Assembly: GCA_963780345.1 (NCBI GenBank)
Contig: CAWABU010000002.1
Location: 806,001-870,000, forward strand
DNA from: PALSA-693 sp963780345
Lineage (GTDB): Bacteria; Actinomycetota; Acidimicrobiia; Acidimicrobiales; Palsa-688
DNA: 64,000 bases
Direction of reading: 5' to 3'
In this document: positions 26,346 to 40,259 of the stretch, piece by piece
Layout: each line of letters begins with the position of its first letter
How positions within the stretch are numbered: the first letter of the stretch is position 1
Position numbers and translations under genes: made by a program
The notes under the pieces: model-generated
Told to the model about the DNA's origin: nothing
Database searches by the model: none
What the model saw: only the letters and a program-made list of their open reading frames with translations

Positions 26346-27243
26346 CGATGGAAGATGTCGATCACGACGTAGAGGTCGTAGTAGTCGCCCCGGCGAGGGC
26401 CCTTCAGCTTGGTGATATCCCATGACCAAACGACCAGCGGACGCCGGGCCACCAGCTCGGGACGCACCCGGGGCGGATGGGTCGCCTGGCGGCGCCGTTC
26501 GCGGACCTCGCCATCGGCCCGCAGCAGCCGATAGAAGCTCGAGATGCTGGCCAGGTAGACGCCCTCGTCGAGCAGGATGTGGAACACCTGCGCCGGCGAC
26601 AGGTCAACGAAGCGAGGCGAGCGCAACACGTCGAGGATCTCGGCCGATCTCCTCGTCGGTCAGCCTGTTCGGCGGCGCCGGACCGTGGCGTCGCCACGGC
26701 CGCGGTCGCAGGTGGCGCCTGGCGCCGGTAGTGGCTGGCCCGGCACCGACCGACTGCCATGCAGGCGGCCCGGGTGCCCAGCATCGGTTCGATCGCCTTG
26801 AAGCACTCGTCGATCACGGCTGCCGCTTCGTCTCGTCGCTCTCGGCCAGCAGCCGCTCCAAGAGCTCCGATGCTTTTCCCTGGATCTCCAACGCCAGCTT
26901 GTGCTTGGCCAGCTCCCCCTCGAACCGCTCGTTGCGTCGGCGCAGACGCGTCCAACTCGACCTGCTCGGCGCTGCGAGCCGCCGGGCGACTCTTCGGCGC
27001 CAACTCCTTGATGGCGCCCACATCACGGGCCCGGCGCCATTCCACGATATGGCTCGAGTACAAGCCCTCCCGCCGCAACAGCGCACCCTTGGCGCCCGGG
27101 TCGGTCAGCCGCTCGTACTCATCGAGGATCGCAAGCTTGTACTCGGCATCGAAGCGTCGCCGCTTCGGCTTCGCCGCAGGGTCGTCGTCACCCACACCCA
27201 TATCATGGGCGCGCGCGACCAAGGCTTGAGTGGTCATCGTCAT
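26340..27243 (-). pseudogene. IS3-family transposase OrfA/OrfB, frameshifted and truncated
   Basis: OrfA from 27243 has PKRRRFDAEYKLAILDEYER and LLRREGLYSSHIVEWRRARD, continuing in another frame as RRRNERFEGELAKHKLALEI with a leucine-zipper-like helix. OrfB has VIDECFKAIEPMLGTRAACM, then SPAQVFHILLDEGVYLASIS and the first catalytic motif VVWSWDITKLKGPRRGDYYD. It ends at YVVIDIFHRG, where the relaxase fragment begins. The remaining catalytic residues are lost. Confidence 0.75.
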
Positions 27244-27883
27244 CGGTCTAGGTGATCCTGTTCTCGCCCTGTGGGATGGTGGGCTACAGCAGGTGTCTCA
27301 CGTCAGCCTGACACACAGGCCCATCCGGCATCCCCATAACCTCCGGTGTCGTCTCCAACTGAAGGTGCCACACAACACCGAGTGGGCGAGGCGCACAGAA
27401 CAACATCTAGCAGTTGCCGCAACGACGCGCCCTACTCGGCGTGATGGGCTCCCGGCTCCGGGGTCGGCTGCATGTCGATCGAGCAGCCGGATGCTCCGAC
27501 CTTCGGACCCGGGGTCGCCGGGCTCTCACGCACCAGATCGTCGGCGTTCACGTTCTGGAGCACGCTGTGGGAGTTCGGGCGGGTCTCGCACGCGGGACAG
27601 CCGTCGCACCGATGTGATGGACAGGTGCTACGGCAACGGGGTCACAGTTGGGCCGGATGAGTTCCTCGTGCTGTTGGCGTAGGGACCGGACCTCCGTATA
27701 CGGCGGCGACGCCTTCGTCGGCAGGATCGTTGTTGGGTGCGCCGGGGGCTGCGATGCGGGGCCACTTGCATTTCAGATCCAGACGATGGGGCCCGAGGTG
27801 TTCGATCAGCCGATCACGGGTCAGTCGGCCACCCGTGATGTTCCTCCCACTGCTCTGACCCGAGGGGGCGCCCGTGATGACGC
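27244..27883. other. 640 bases without a recognisable gene
   Basis: Only short overlapping frames are present on both strands, with no protein motif or RNA gene visible. The stretch separates the IS3 remnant from the 3' end of the polymerase gene. Confidence 0.45.
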
Positions 27884-29692
27884 CTACCCCTTGGCGTCTG
27901 ACCAACGACTGATGACGGCGATGTCGGCGAGAAACCGCACGGACGTCCCCGGCGCCCACCGGTACAGCGCCTCGTCCAACCCCCGGGCCACGAGCTCGGC
28001 CACGCTGGCGGCGTGCTGTTGGGGCGCTTGGATAGGAGTTCGTCGTGCAGGCACAGCACGATGTGGGCGCCCATCTCGGCGATGCGAGCCCGGACGGTGA
28101 CCGCCCACATCTTGAACAGCTCGGCGGCCGCCCCCTGGATCACGGCGTTTCGGCCGTAACGGCCCCGGGCCGCAGTTACCCCGAGCGGCTCGGGCTCCGC
28201 CAGATTGGCTAGCGCTGCCGACCCCATCTGGACCAGTCGCCCACCGTAGGTACGCAGGTCCTGCCCAGCCTCCGCTTTGCTGGGCGGCACGAGCCAGATA
28301 CGCCATGGCCACGGGGTAGGCGACGTCGAGGCGGCGTAGGGCCTGGGCGCCGTGGCCGGTGGTTGCGCCGTACATCGCGCCGAGCACTGCGGTCTTGGCC
28401 GTGGCCCGCTCGACGTCGAGTTGGACAGCGACCGGGGCGTACATGTCGTCCTCCCCGGCCGCCGCGGCCAGGGCCGGGTCGCCAGAAACGACGGCCAGCA
28501 CCCGGGGCTCGATCTGGCCCAGGTCGGCGCGGACGAAGATCATGCCCGTTTCGGCCATGACGGCCGGTCGTAGTTCCGCCGGCATGCTATGCAGGCCGGC
28601 CGATGCGGTCATCCGCCCGGCCGCACCGTCGGAACCGGACCAGTCACCACGCAGGCGACCGTCGGTGCCGAGGTGCTCGTCGAGCCAGCGGTAGCCGTAG
28701 GTGGTGCTCATCCGCTCCGCCTTGCGCCAGGCGAGCAGGGCCGCCACGACTGGGTGGCGGTCCTGGACCTCGCGCAGGCGCCAGGCACGGGTGTCGGCGA
28801 CCTCGATGCCGAGCCGGCCGAGCAGGACCTTGATCTGGGCGTTGGAGCGCAGGTCGACCTCGACGCCGGGTGCGACATGGCGGAGGACCTCAGCGTCGCG
28901 CCCGACCCGCAGCGCGGTGGCTTCGGCCTCGTCGCGCGGTCGGGGACCGACGTAGCCGGCGATGATCGACTCCGCCGCGGCCCGGTCCATCGGCAGACCA
29001 TCCACGGTCATCTCCGCGCACAAAAGCTCGGCGCCCGACTCCGAGCGGGCCGTGACGGTGGCCATCGGCCGATCGGTGATGGCGGCCAGATACGCCGACT
29101 GCCGGGCCGCCACGTCCTCGGCCAAACCCGCCCACCGCCGCAGCCGCTCGGGGCTCTCTCCCCAGCGCACCCGTCGGCCCACTCGGCCCGCAGGTAGCCG
29201 TCGGCTCGGACGGGATCCCCAGGGTCGCCTCCCACGTCATCCAACGAGGAGAACAGGTCAGCCGGCCGCAGCCGCCGGCACCCCCTCCAGTGCGAGACCG
29301 TGCGCCGCGGCCCACACCCGACCAGAGTCGGCCAGCCAACCACCGAACAACAGCCGATGGACCGCCGCCAGGTCCCACGCGAGGGCCACCCGGATCCCGG
29401 CCCGGGCGAGGATCAGCGACGTCTTGGCCGACCACAGCACCCACCGGGGACGCAACGCCGCTTCCACCGCCGCAACGACCGACAAGGGCGGAACCGCCGG
29501 CCCCACATCGACGCCGGCTACCGACCACGCCGCCCCGCCCGACAGCCACGCCGATACCGACACCCGGCTCGACGACCAGGGCGACGGGATCCCCCCGACC
29601 GACCCCTGCCGCGGCCAGCACGTCGAAAGATCCCGGACGCGTCCACCGACCAACCCTGCCATGCGAGAGCACGTCTTTCATGCACACCGGGT
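27884..29692 (-). CDS. Family A DNA polymerase (actinobacterial 3'-5' exonuclease/polymerase type), frameshifted
   Basis: The N-terminal region has RWVLWSAKTSLILARAGIRV and WDLAAVHRLLFGGWLADSGR. The palm follows: DWSGSDGAAGRMTASAGLHS, motif A VRADLGQIEPRVLAVVSGD and motif B RATAKTAVLGAMYGATTG. In another frame come LRTYGGRLVQMGS, ARGRYGRNAVIQGAAAELF and motif C HIVLCLHDELL, and the original frame returns at FLADIAVISRWSDAKG. At least three indels are implied over about 600 residues. The order matches the second family A polymerase of actinomycetes, which has a degenerate exonuclease domain, rather than housekeeping PolA. The start near 29692 is uncertain. Confidence 0.75.
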
Positions 29693-30199
29693 TGAGCGAC
29701 CAAATGTGGTACTGCGCTGCGAGCCGACCCACCGTCAGGGGCTGTTTCTGGCTGAGCGACGGTCCGGCCGGGGCTTGCGGAGCTTCCACAGCCACCGATC
29801 CAGCGGGGAGGCTCGTCCATGAGAAGGCCACGCTACGACCTGGGCCCCCGGACTCCGACGTGGTGGAACCGAGGTACAAGAGCCCCGCCGGACTTATGGG
29901 GAGGTTGCGGATTTTGCCGGTGGGGCGAGCATGGAGGTGGGTGGGGTGGGGTCTGACGGGTGGGTGACCGTGGCTGAGGCTGCGGCTCGGCTCGGGATGT
30001 GGCCGTCGTGGCTTCGAAGGTGTCCAAGGAACAAACCAACGAGGTTCGCCGCGGGGGCGGCCGTCCCGGGCTCGGCATGGAGGCGAGGTGCGGGTACTCG
30101 ACCTCTCCCGCCGGTGGAGGAGTCGATGCTCGCCGGAGTGGGCGCCCCGCGCCCTCGGACGTCCGGGCTGGAACTGTCCCCGAGGGTGGGGGTCGCGGT

Positions 30200-30435
30200 A
30201 AGGGTTCTTCGTTTTGGCCCGGCTGTCGGTGACCGAGATAGGGCCCACGTCGTCGTCGTCCAGTGTGTGGACGATGTTGGACAGCTGGGGTCTCCCGTTG
30301 GACCTCGACGAGGTGGGTCTCTTGCTTGGGTTTGAGCTTGGGCTGCTTCCCGCGGAGCCGGCCTTTGGCCTTGACAACCTTCATCCCCTCGCGAGTTCGA
30401 AGTCGAGCGAGGTCGGCCTCGAATTCAGCGATCAT
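30200..30435 (-). pseudogene. Serine resolvase C-terminal fragment
   Basis: The readable part is IAEFEADLARLRTREGMKVV, KAKGRLRGKQPKLKPKQETH and LVEV. This is the E-helix and DNA-binding linker of Tn3/Hin-type resolvases. A stop lies just upstream and the catalytic domain is absent. The C-terminal helix-turn-helix breaks into other frames. Confidence 0.65.
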
Positions 30436-30475
30436 CGGTTACGAGGCCTCCGTCGGATGCTGCCGCCGTCACGTC

Positions 30476-30880
30476 TCAGCTCCTTGCCAACTCTCGGAAT
30501 CGGCAGAGAGCGTGGGCGACGACGATCTGGCGCGGCGTACGGCAGAACACACGAACTAACTCCGGGCTACAGACAAGAATAGCGAGGCACGCCCGGGACG
30601 TCGCGACATTCGAGTCGCCGTAGGTCATAGAGGAACTCCATGCCGCGAAGCGCGTCCCCTGCAGTGGACGAAGCCATCGAGTAAATCGCCACAGGCGCCT
30701 GCTGGCCCTGGAACTTGTCGAGGGTGCCGACCCGGGCGCTGGCGGCGGCGCGGATCGTGTCGGCGTCGAGCTGGGCTGGAATGGCGGGATCGGGGTCGAA
30801 GAACAGCGGCCGTCGGGCGCCTGGCCCGGAGGTGTCGTCGAAACGCCGCCAGCCGCCGGCGGATCACGGTGTTCGCAGTC
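30476..30880 (-). pseudogene. C-terminal fragment of an SF1 helicase (TM0106/Dna2-like)
   Basis: One frame gives DADTIRAAASARVGTLDKFQ, GQQAPVAIYSMASSTAG and LRGMEFLYDLRRL. After a frameshift it continues NVATSRACLAILVCSPEL and RTPRQIVVAHALCRFRELA, ending at 30476. These are motifs V and VI plus the tail of UPF1/Dna2-type helicases that carry a RecB-like nuclease. The N-terminal 90% is absent; the fragment abuts the topoisomerase operon. Confidence 0.65.
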
Positions 30881-31128
30881 GCGCCGACCGGATGGCTGAG
30901 CCAAGCGGCCCCAGCTCGTAGCAGACATCAGTTTTGCGGGACTCCTGTTCTGACCCGGCAAGATCCTCGATAGCGGGCAGAACATCCGCCGGAGCCGGGA
31001 TCGCGACGGTGCCCTTCGCCTGGGCCAGCAGATCCCCCTCTGTTACACCACGCGGGGGGTCCTCGAAGCCGGTAGCCCCCGCCGCTAGCGTTGCTCTACC
31101 TGGCCCCGCCCATCGTCGCAGGAGCTTC

Positions 31129-33131
31129 ATGTCCAGTTCGGCTGCCATCGGCGCTCGCTACGACGCCGACGACATCAGAGTCCTCGAAGGCCTAGAACCT
31201 GTCCGGGTGCGGCCCGGCATGTATATCGGGTCGACCTCGTCGAGAGGTCTGCACCACCTGGTGTGGGAGGTCGTCGACAACTCTGTCGACGAGGCCCTGG
31301 CCGGTCACTGCACCGAGATCGTCGTCGAGATGCTGGAGGGCAACGTGGTGCAGGTCACCGACGACGGGCGGGGGATTCCGGTCGGAGTCCAGACGCAGAC
31401 CGGTCTGTCTGCTCTCGACGTCGTGTTCACCAAGCTTCACGGTGGCGGCAAGTTCGGGGACGGCGGCTACAAGGTGTCGGGTGGCCTGCACGGAGTCGGA
31501 GCCGCGGTCACCAACGCCTTGTCGAGCTTCCTTGAAGCCGAGGTGCGCCGCGACGGGCACTTGTGGACGGTCCGCTACCAGCGGGGCCTGCCTGATCAGC
31601 CGGTCACTCGGGGTGCGGCGTTGAAGAAGGGCGCCCCGACGGGAACGACGGTCCGCTGGCGCTACGACGACACGATCTTTGACGACGAGGTCCGCTACTC
31701 GTACACGACGATCGAGACCCGGCTGCGGGAGAAGGCCTACCTGGTGCGCGGCCTGAGGTTGGTGTTGCGCTGGCCGGGCAAGGACGATCAGATCTTCTAT
31801 TCGGAGAACGGGATCGCCGACTACGTGTCGGAGATCGACGGCAAGAGCGAGCGGACCCCGGCCCATTCGAAGGTGGTGTACTTGTCGTCGGAGGATCACC
31901 CGGACCGACAGTTCGCCGAGCAGGCCATAGCGGTCGAGGTGGCGTTGCAGTGGACGGCCTGGAACGGCAAGACCGACGAGACCGAGCGGGCGTTCTCGTT
32001 CGCCGAACGTGATCTCCACGATCGACGGTGGCACTCATGTGGAAGGTCTGAGAGCGGCGCTGACGAGCGTGCTGAACCGGTTCGCCTACGAGAACGGGAA
32101 GCTGAAGCAGGACAAGAAAGAGGCGTTCCACCCGAAGGACATCTGGGAGGGGCTGACCGCGGCGGTGTCGGTCAAGGTCACGGACCCGCAGTTCGAGGGG
32201 CAGACGAAGAGCAAGCTGAACAACTCCGACGCCAAGGGTGCCGTGCAGACCTTCGTGTACGCCGCGTTCGGGGAGTGGTTCGCGACAAGAGGTTCAAGAA
32301 GGACGCCGAGGCGATCCTGGCCCGCTGTGTTGAGGCCCGCGACTCCCGGATGGCCCGAGGGCGTGCCGATTCGAAACGGAAGCGGGGCGTGTTTGACGAC
32401 TCGCCGCTGCCCGGGAAGCTCGAAGACTGCCTCGACTCGTCGCCGGTCGAGGAACGAGAGATCTTCATCGTGGAGGGTGATTCGGCGCTTGGCACCGCCG
32501 GGGACGCCCGTGACAAGCGCTACCAGGCGGTCCTGCCCGTCCGAGGGAAGATCCTCAACGTCCTCGGCGCCAAGAACGACCGGATCTGGGGGAACAACGA
32601 GATCGAAGCCATCCTGGTGGCCATGGGTGGCCGGAAAGAAGCGGTCGGGAAGCGGGTGATGGCTTCGCTGGCTGCGAAGGAGCGCCGGTACGGGAAGATT
32701 GTGATCCTCACCGACGCCGACACCGACGGCGCCCATATCTGCAACCTGCTGCTGGGCATGTTCCACGAGCTGTTCCCGACCCTGGTCGCTGAGGGGCGGA
32801 TCTTCGTGGCCCGCCCGCCGCTGTTCAAGATCAACCTGGACGCCAAGGGCGAGAAGTTCGTGTACGCCTACGACGAAGCCGAGCGGTCCGCGGTGGTGAA
32901 GAAGCACAACCGCAAGGGCGAGGACGTGTCCCGGTTCAAGGGGCTCGGCGAGATGCCGTGGGAGCATCTCAAGTCGACCTGTTTCGACCCGGCGACCCGC
33001 AAGTTGCAGCAGGTGACGGTGGAGGACATCAGCGAGGCCGCGGCGACCCTGAACCTGATCATGGGGAACGGGCCGGCGGCCGCCGGGAAACGTCGGAGCT
33101 GGCTGGAGGATGTCGGTTTGGAGGTCTCGTC

Positions 33132-33135
<4 letters not shown>
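31129..33135 (+). CDS. Type IIA topoisomerase subunit B (GyrB/ParE-like), two compensating frameshifts
   Basis: ATG 31129 follows AGGAG and gives the usual start RVLEGLEPVRVRPGMYIGST. The GHKL ATPase has EVVDNSVDEALAGH, VTDDGRGIPVGV and VSGGLHGVGAAVTNALS. The Toprim domain has IVEGDSALGTAGDARDKRYQ, with Leu where most GyrB have Gly or Ser, PVRGKILNVLGAKNDRI and ILTDADTDGAHI. Between about 32010 and 32285 the conserved sequence (NVISTIDGGTHVEGLR to FVYAAFGEWF) lies in another frame although the original frame stays open, so two compensating indels are present. Its stop overlaps the subunit A start. Either a functional plasmid-type enzyme with sequence errors or a decaying copy is possible. Confidence 0.85.
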
Positions 33136-35729
<2,594 letters not shown>

Positions 35730-35893
35730 AACCCAGGGCAGGGTAGCCACCCCTCCCTCGCCTCGCCGATGCAAAAGAAGGCTACGACGACGCCATCACC
35801 CGGTTCCCCGTCTGACCGTCGCCTACTTTGCCCCTGGGGTCACGTTCGTGAGTACCGGGCCGGATACGCGGTCCTGAGTCGTCACACCCGTCG

Positions 35894-35905
35894 TGTACAA
35901 GTACA
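35894..35905. promoter_or_regulatory. Palindrome TGTACAAGTACA upstream of ssb
   Basis: A perfect dyad with 5-base arms and a 2-base centre lies about 60 bases upstream of the ssb start. It is a candidate operator or part of the ssb promoter; no matching copy was noticed elsewhere in the window. Confidence 0.35.
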
Positions 35906-35966
35906 TGCATGGGAACAACGGCGGGCCAACCCCCGCTACAGCACCCACACCGAAAGGCAGGACAGC

Positions 35967-36434
35967 ATGGCATCAGGCAACACCGTGGAGCTCGTCGGGA
36001 ATCTCGCCCGAGATCCCGAGCTGCGCTTCACCCCCAGCGGACAGGCACTCGCCAGCTTCGGGCTGGCCGTGAACCGACGCTGGCAGAACCGGCAGACCCA
36101 GGAATGGGAAGAGGCGGTCAGTTTCGTGGACGTGACCGTGTGGGGGCAACAGGCCGAGAACGTCGCCCAATCCCTCGCTAAGGGCTCCCGGGTGATGGTC
36201 TCCGGCCGCTTCGAGCAGCAGAGCTGGGAGGACAAGGGCGGCGGCGGCAAGCGGTCGAAGATCGTCGTCATCGCCGATGAGGTCGCACCCTCACTGCGAT
36301 GGGCGACAGCAGCGATCACCCAAGTCGAACGATCCCAGCCCAGTACGAATGGCGCCACCGCCAGCGCCACCACCCGTTCGTCCAAGCCTGCCGTCAACGA
36401 ACGCGACTACCACTACGAAGAGGAGCCGTTCTAG
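35967..36434 (+). CDS. ssb: Single-stranded DNA-binding protein
   Basis: The protein of 155 residues starts MASGNTVELVGNLARDPELR and has the OB-fold markers FTPSGQALASFGLAVNRRWQ, FVDVTVWGQQAENVAQSLAK and GSRVMVSGRFEQQSWEDKG. A variable Ser/Thr-rich linker leads to an acidic tip ending EEEPF, the usual docking tail for repair and replication proteins. ATG 35967 is preferred over longer frames because homology begins there. It lies 237 bases after the topoisomerase genes, supporting a replication block. Confidence 0.95.
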   Translation: MASGNTVELVGNLARDPELRFTPSGQALASFGLAVNRRWQNRQTQEWEEAVSFVDVTVWGQQAENVAQSLAKGSRVMVSGRFEQQSWEDKGGGGKRSKIVVIADEVAPSLRWATAAITQVERSQPSTNGATASATTRSSKPAVNERDYHYEEEPF

Positions 36435-36530
36435 CCGGCATACTCTACCGATTCACCTAGATACCGTTACAGTTTCTCAACGGTTTTACTGATTTTTGGC
36501 TACGACGGACAAACCCCGAGGCGATCGACA

Positions 36531-36690
36531 TGCCCGCGGAGATGACCGAGCAAGTGATGATCCGCCTGACGCCGACCTGCTCGATCAGTTGAAGGAGAGC
36601 GCCCAATCGCAAGCGCGCACGGTGGCGCAGACCGTGCGCTTGGCGATCAAGGCATACCTGGACGGTGAAGCCAGGGCACCGGGAAGTTAG
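36531..36690 (+). CDS. Small ribbon-helix-helix (CopG-like) protein, one frameshift
   Basis: ATG 36531 gives MPAEMTEQVMIRLTP, a typical RHH strand. After a one-base shift the sequence continues DLLDQLKESAQSQARTVAQT and VRLAIKAYLDGEARAPGS. The result is about 53 residues with the RHH strand-helix-helix pattern. RHH proteins of this size regulate plasmid copy number or antitoxin operons; the placement after ssb fits either. Confidence 0.6.
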
Positions 36691-36930
36691 CGCTGTGCAG
36701 GAGCTTCAAGGTTCGTCCGTCGGCAGTCGAACTGGTAGTCCAGCGCCCACACCTGATCGCGGCAGGTCGCCTCCAGGCGCTCGGCCGGCGGTGTCGAGTC
36801 GCCGAGACGGTGCCGTTTGCGTCGCTTCGGGGGCACTCTCAGGCCCTCTTCGCGGGCACTCCGCCGGAGAGAAAATCCCATCCGTGTGACAATACAGAGT
36901 CGCCCGACCGCTTCTTGGTGACGATTATCA
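36690..36930 (-). pseudogene. IS3-family transposase fragment
   Basis: The readable text is AREEGLRVPPKRRKRHRLGD and ERLEATCRDQVWALDYQFD, the segment just before and including the first catalytic Asp of IS3-type OrfB. A frame change and truncation follow at about 36715. Both ends are missing. Confidence 0.65.
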
Positions 36931-37032
36931 AGCGAACGTCTGACCGAGTGAGGATGTCGCGCCGCCAGCAGCATGGGGCCACTGGGCGTTTCGGTCGGCA
37001 TGGAAGCACCTCAAGGTGAGTCTTGCCACAAG

Positions 37033-38070
37033 TCAGTCGTCAGCCTCGTCGATAGTGCCAACGCCAATGGAGTCCAGCATGTCGGCGACGGCCACGATGT
37101 CGTTCCGCAGCCGTTCTTCCGCCTCGTGCTCCTCATCGCCCGCGGTGAGGTATAAGGGGATCGCAACCCACTTCCCCTCCTTGAAACTCTCCCGGCCGAG
37201 TGCCCACAGTGAAGCCCGCAAGTCTTCGACGGTGCTCGACGGCCAGACCGATGCCCACACGGGCGTATGGCCTTCGTCGGACCATGCCTTGTACCAAACC
37301 CCGACCCAAAACTCTCGACCGCCCGGAGTCGTCAGGTAGCGGCCCGGTCCCCAGTCAGTGGTCCCGGCCCGGGTCTTCACGGTGAGTGCTGCCTTGGCTG
37401 CACGCAACACCATCTGCGATAGGGCGGCAAGCTGGCGACCGACCCGATCGGACAGATCGTCCCGCAGGATCGGAATCCACTGGGTGGAGCTGCGCCAGTC
37501 GACCAATCCGCGCAGCTGGGCGAGATCACCTTCTGCCGCTGTCCCACTCAGCGTGGAGGCGAACTGGTCGAGCAGTTTGGTCCACGCGAGTATTGCGACG
37601 ATGTGGCCCTCGGGCGTCGCGAGTCGTCGCGGTCCTTCATGCTCGACCGGTTGGGCATCGACGTGTATGCGGCGTGCCGCCGACCACATGGCATCGACTC
37701 GGTCTTCCGGCACGAGATAGACGAGCAGGCCCGCCTTGGGGGCGAGATGTGTCAGGTAGGCGCCTTCGCTCTGCGCAACGGTGAGAGGCGCGGCAAACTT
37801 GGCCTCGATCACCACGCGGGCCTCTCCTCGAGTTGAGCCAACTACATCCGGCCGGCCCTTGGCCTTGGCGTCCTTGCTGACCACTTGGCCGGCGTAATGC
37901 AACTTGGCAGCGTCCAACCCAGGTACTAACTCGTCGGCCATGGTGGCGAAGGCCGTGCGGGCAGCAGGCTCGTTGAGGATGTACACCAGCGCGTCGGTCG
38001 CGACGCGCTCCGGACTCCACCCGTCGGCCGTCTCCCGCGCCGCTACCAGATTGGCGAGCAAACCATTCAC
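37033..38070 (-). CDS. Probable PD-(D/E)XK nuclease-fold protein
   Basis: This intact 345-residue protein has the core GRPDVVGSTRGEARVVIEAK (Asp, then E-x-K) followed by TVAQSEGAYLTHLAPKAGLL, a typical PD-(D/E)XK arrangement. The N-terminus (DGWSPERVATDALVYILNEP) resembles proteins that analyse or cleave DNA in defence islands. The C-terminal half has WGPGRYLTTPGGREFWVGVW and LWALGRESFKEGKWVAIPLY, perhaps a substrate-recognition domain. It is separated by 119 bases from the PLD-HerA gene on the same strand, so the two may be cotranscribed. Confidence 0.7.
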   Translation of the reverse strand: MNGLLANLVAARETADGWSPERVATDALVYILNEPAARTAFATMADELVPGLDAAKLHYAGQVVSKDAKAKGRPDVVGSTRGEARVVIEAKFAAPLTVAQSEGAYLTHLAPKAGLLVYLVPEDRVDAMWSAARRIHVDAQPVEHEGPRRLATPEGHIVAILAWTKLLDQFASTLSGTAAEGDLAQLRGLVDWRSSTQWIPILRDDLSDRVGRQLAALSQMVLRAAKAALTVKTRAGTTDWGPGRYLTTPGGREFWVGVWYKAWSDEGHTPVWASVWPSSTVEDLRASLWALGRESFKEGKWVAIPLYLTAGDEEHEAEERLRNDIVAVADMLDSIGVGTIDEADD

Positions 38071-38189
38071 GAGGACATTCTTACCAGCACCGGAGTAAGT
38101 ATCCTGCAGGAAGCGATCTCTTTGGTTCGTCCGGGATGAAAGGCAGGTGCATTAGGGCGATGGCGGCGTCGGTGGGTCTCGGCGACGGC

Positions 38190-40180
38190 TCAGTCATTTT
38201 GCGGCTCGGAGAGGGGGACTGCGACCTTCACACCCATGGCAAGGGACACACCTCCGGCGTAGCATGTGCCGGTCTGATAGCCGGGTAGTTCAGCGAGCAG
38301 GTTGGCGGAGGCCTCCTCGAAGCAGTCCCGGACGGCGGCGAGGTCCTCCACGCTGACCATCCGGAAGATGAGCTGGGTGTTGCACTGGGAGAGGACGTCC
38401 TTGTTGACCCGGGCGGGCCGCTGGCTGGCGGCGAGCAGGCCGCAGTTGAACTTGCGGCCTTCGGTGGCGATCTCGAATAGCGGCTCGAACGAGGCCCGGG
38501 CGGACGAGAGGCGGCCGGTCTGCTGCTCGGGTGCGTAGTTCTGGGCCTCGTCGACGACGAACAGGAATGGCTGCCCGCCCCGGGTGGCCTTCGCGTGGGC
38601 CAACACAGCCCAGGCCACGGCCCCGGTCCGACGGACGCGTTCCGCGTACGAGTCCACGCCGACCCGGTCGAGCCGATAAAACCCGGGGGCGGTCCAGTCA
38701 ACCGGCAGGCCGGTGCCGGCGGCCTTCTCCATCTCGATGATGGTGGCGTCCTCCACGGTCAGGCGCAGATTGGGCGTTTGGCGGACCGCCTCGGCCAGAC
38801 GCTTCACGCACTCGCCGGCCTTGCCGCCGGGCGCCTCGTCCTCGATCGCGTCGGCCACCTCGTCAAGCGATGCCGTGGGAGCCAGCTGGTCGAGCGCCGC
38901 GTACACCGCGTCCATGACGTCGTTGAGCGCCCGGCCGGCCCGACAGGCCCGCTTGACCCACGAGTCGTCGACGAGGCAGGGCTCGAACCGCCACCCGAAG
39001 CCGCTCTTCGGTGACGCCGCCGAGGCCGGCGTACTCGCCGTGGGTGTCAACGACCACGATGTGCAGGTCCGGGTGCTCAGCCAGCAGCCGCGACGTCAAT
39101 ACTTTGACCGCGTTCGATTTCCCGGCCCCGGTCATGCCGAGAACGGCGACGTGAAGGGTGAGGAACCGGTCCCGATCCAGCGTCACCCGCACCGTCGGGT
39201 TGGTGGGGAGGTGGCCGATCTCAAGCCGGTTGGCCGCCTGGCCGGAGATGAGCTCGTCGAGCAGGTCCGGGTCGGCCTCAGTGACAATCTCGCCCGGGTC
39301 GACGGCGGTGACGGAGGTGGCGAAGTGCATGTCAGGGGCCACACTGCGGAGCACCGCCACCTCGGCGACGTGGTAGGTGGCCCCCGACTTCACGAAGGTC
39401 TGAGCCATCAGGAAGGCGTGGGTCTTGGAGGGATGGGAGAACAGAGTCCGGACGTCAAGCACCGTGCTGCGACGCCCCTCTCCCCGCCACGCAGGCCGAG
39501 GATCGCGTCCGTGTCCCCCTGCTCGGCCGGCACGGTCGGGTTGTACGAGCTCACCGAGGTGACCTGCCCGACGGTGCGAGCCGGCATCCCGACAGACGCG
39601 AACTCGCCCACCACGGGCGGCCGCATGCAGGCCACCCGCACGGTGGCGGAGGTCGTCTCGTCGAGGGTTAGGCCGACGGTGCGTTCGAACAGCTCGTGGG
39701 CGTCGGCCCAGATCTGCTCGAACTCGGTGATCAGGTCGGCGATGGGAGCAGGTTCGGCCGACAGGTGGACGCCCAGCTCCTCGTTCTGCCAGGCCCCCGA
39801 GGTGATCGAGTAGCCGGCCGCAGACGTGAGGTTGGATGAGGACACCACGGCGTCTCCGTCGTCGACGATGACCACCTTGGCGTGCAGCCGGTTGGAGTAG
39901 CGGACCTGGCAGCCTGCCGCCCCCAGCCGGTCGAGGGCATCGAGGTCGGAGATGGTGAGATCGTCAGCGCCCTTGAGGCGGTAGACGACCGGACGTCGAG
40001 TGGTTCTCCGTTGCGGAAGCGGTCGATCACGTTACCGAAGAAGAGGTCGGCCGCCCCCGTGGTCACCCAGGGGGCGGTGACCCTAACGCGGTTGGTCGCT
40101 TTGGCCACCAAGGGCCGAACGACACCGAGGATGCTCCTCTCGTCGAGGACAGTGGATGACACGGTGTGAATGCTACGCAA
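38190..40180 (-). CDS. PLD nuclease-HerA ATPase fusion, frameshifted
   Basis: The start is near 40180 (GTG 40162 also fits). The N-terminal part has RVRVTAPWVTTGAADLFFGN, then in another frame LHAKVVIVDDGDAVVSSSNL, a phospholipase D HxK(x4)D motif near residue 100. After a further shift the HerA-like part follows: HVAVLGMTGAGKSNAVKVL (Walker A, about residue 348), VVVDTHGEYAGLGG, then LFVVDEAQNYAPE (Walker B, about 543) and GLLAASQRPARVNKDVLSQC. Three indels are needed for one protein of about 660 residues. HerA/FtsK pumps paired with PLD, NurA or Sir2 partners are known defence architectures. It is divergent from the TY-Chap gene at 40260. Confidence 0.72.
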
Positions 40181-40209
40181 GGGGTGCGACGGCGGGCGCC
40201 GCCGGACGG

Positions 40210-40237
40210 TTGACCGTCACACCGCTCTGGGACAATG
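40210..40237 (+). promoter_or_regulatory. Promoter of the TY-Chap/ADP-ribosylglycohydrolase operon
   Basis: TTGACC (40210-40215) and ACAATG (40232-40237) are separated by 16 bases and lie just before the ribosome site AGAGAGGGACG and ATG 40260. It supports reading ACAATG as a -10 hexamer in this organism, which matters for the shared elements. Confidence 0.5.
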
Positions 40238-40259
40238 GACTCACAGAAAGAGAGGGACG

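Noticed and set aside
40210..40237. ACAATGG before the TY-Chap gene as another shared element
   Set aside because: Only the -10-like block matches; there are no TGTCG repeats upstream, and a TTGACC -35 box explains it as an ordinary promoter.
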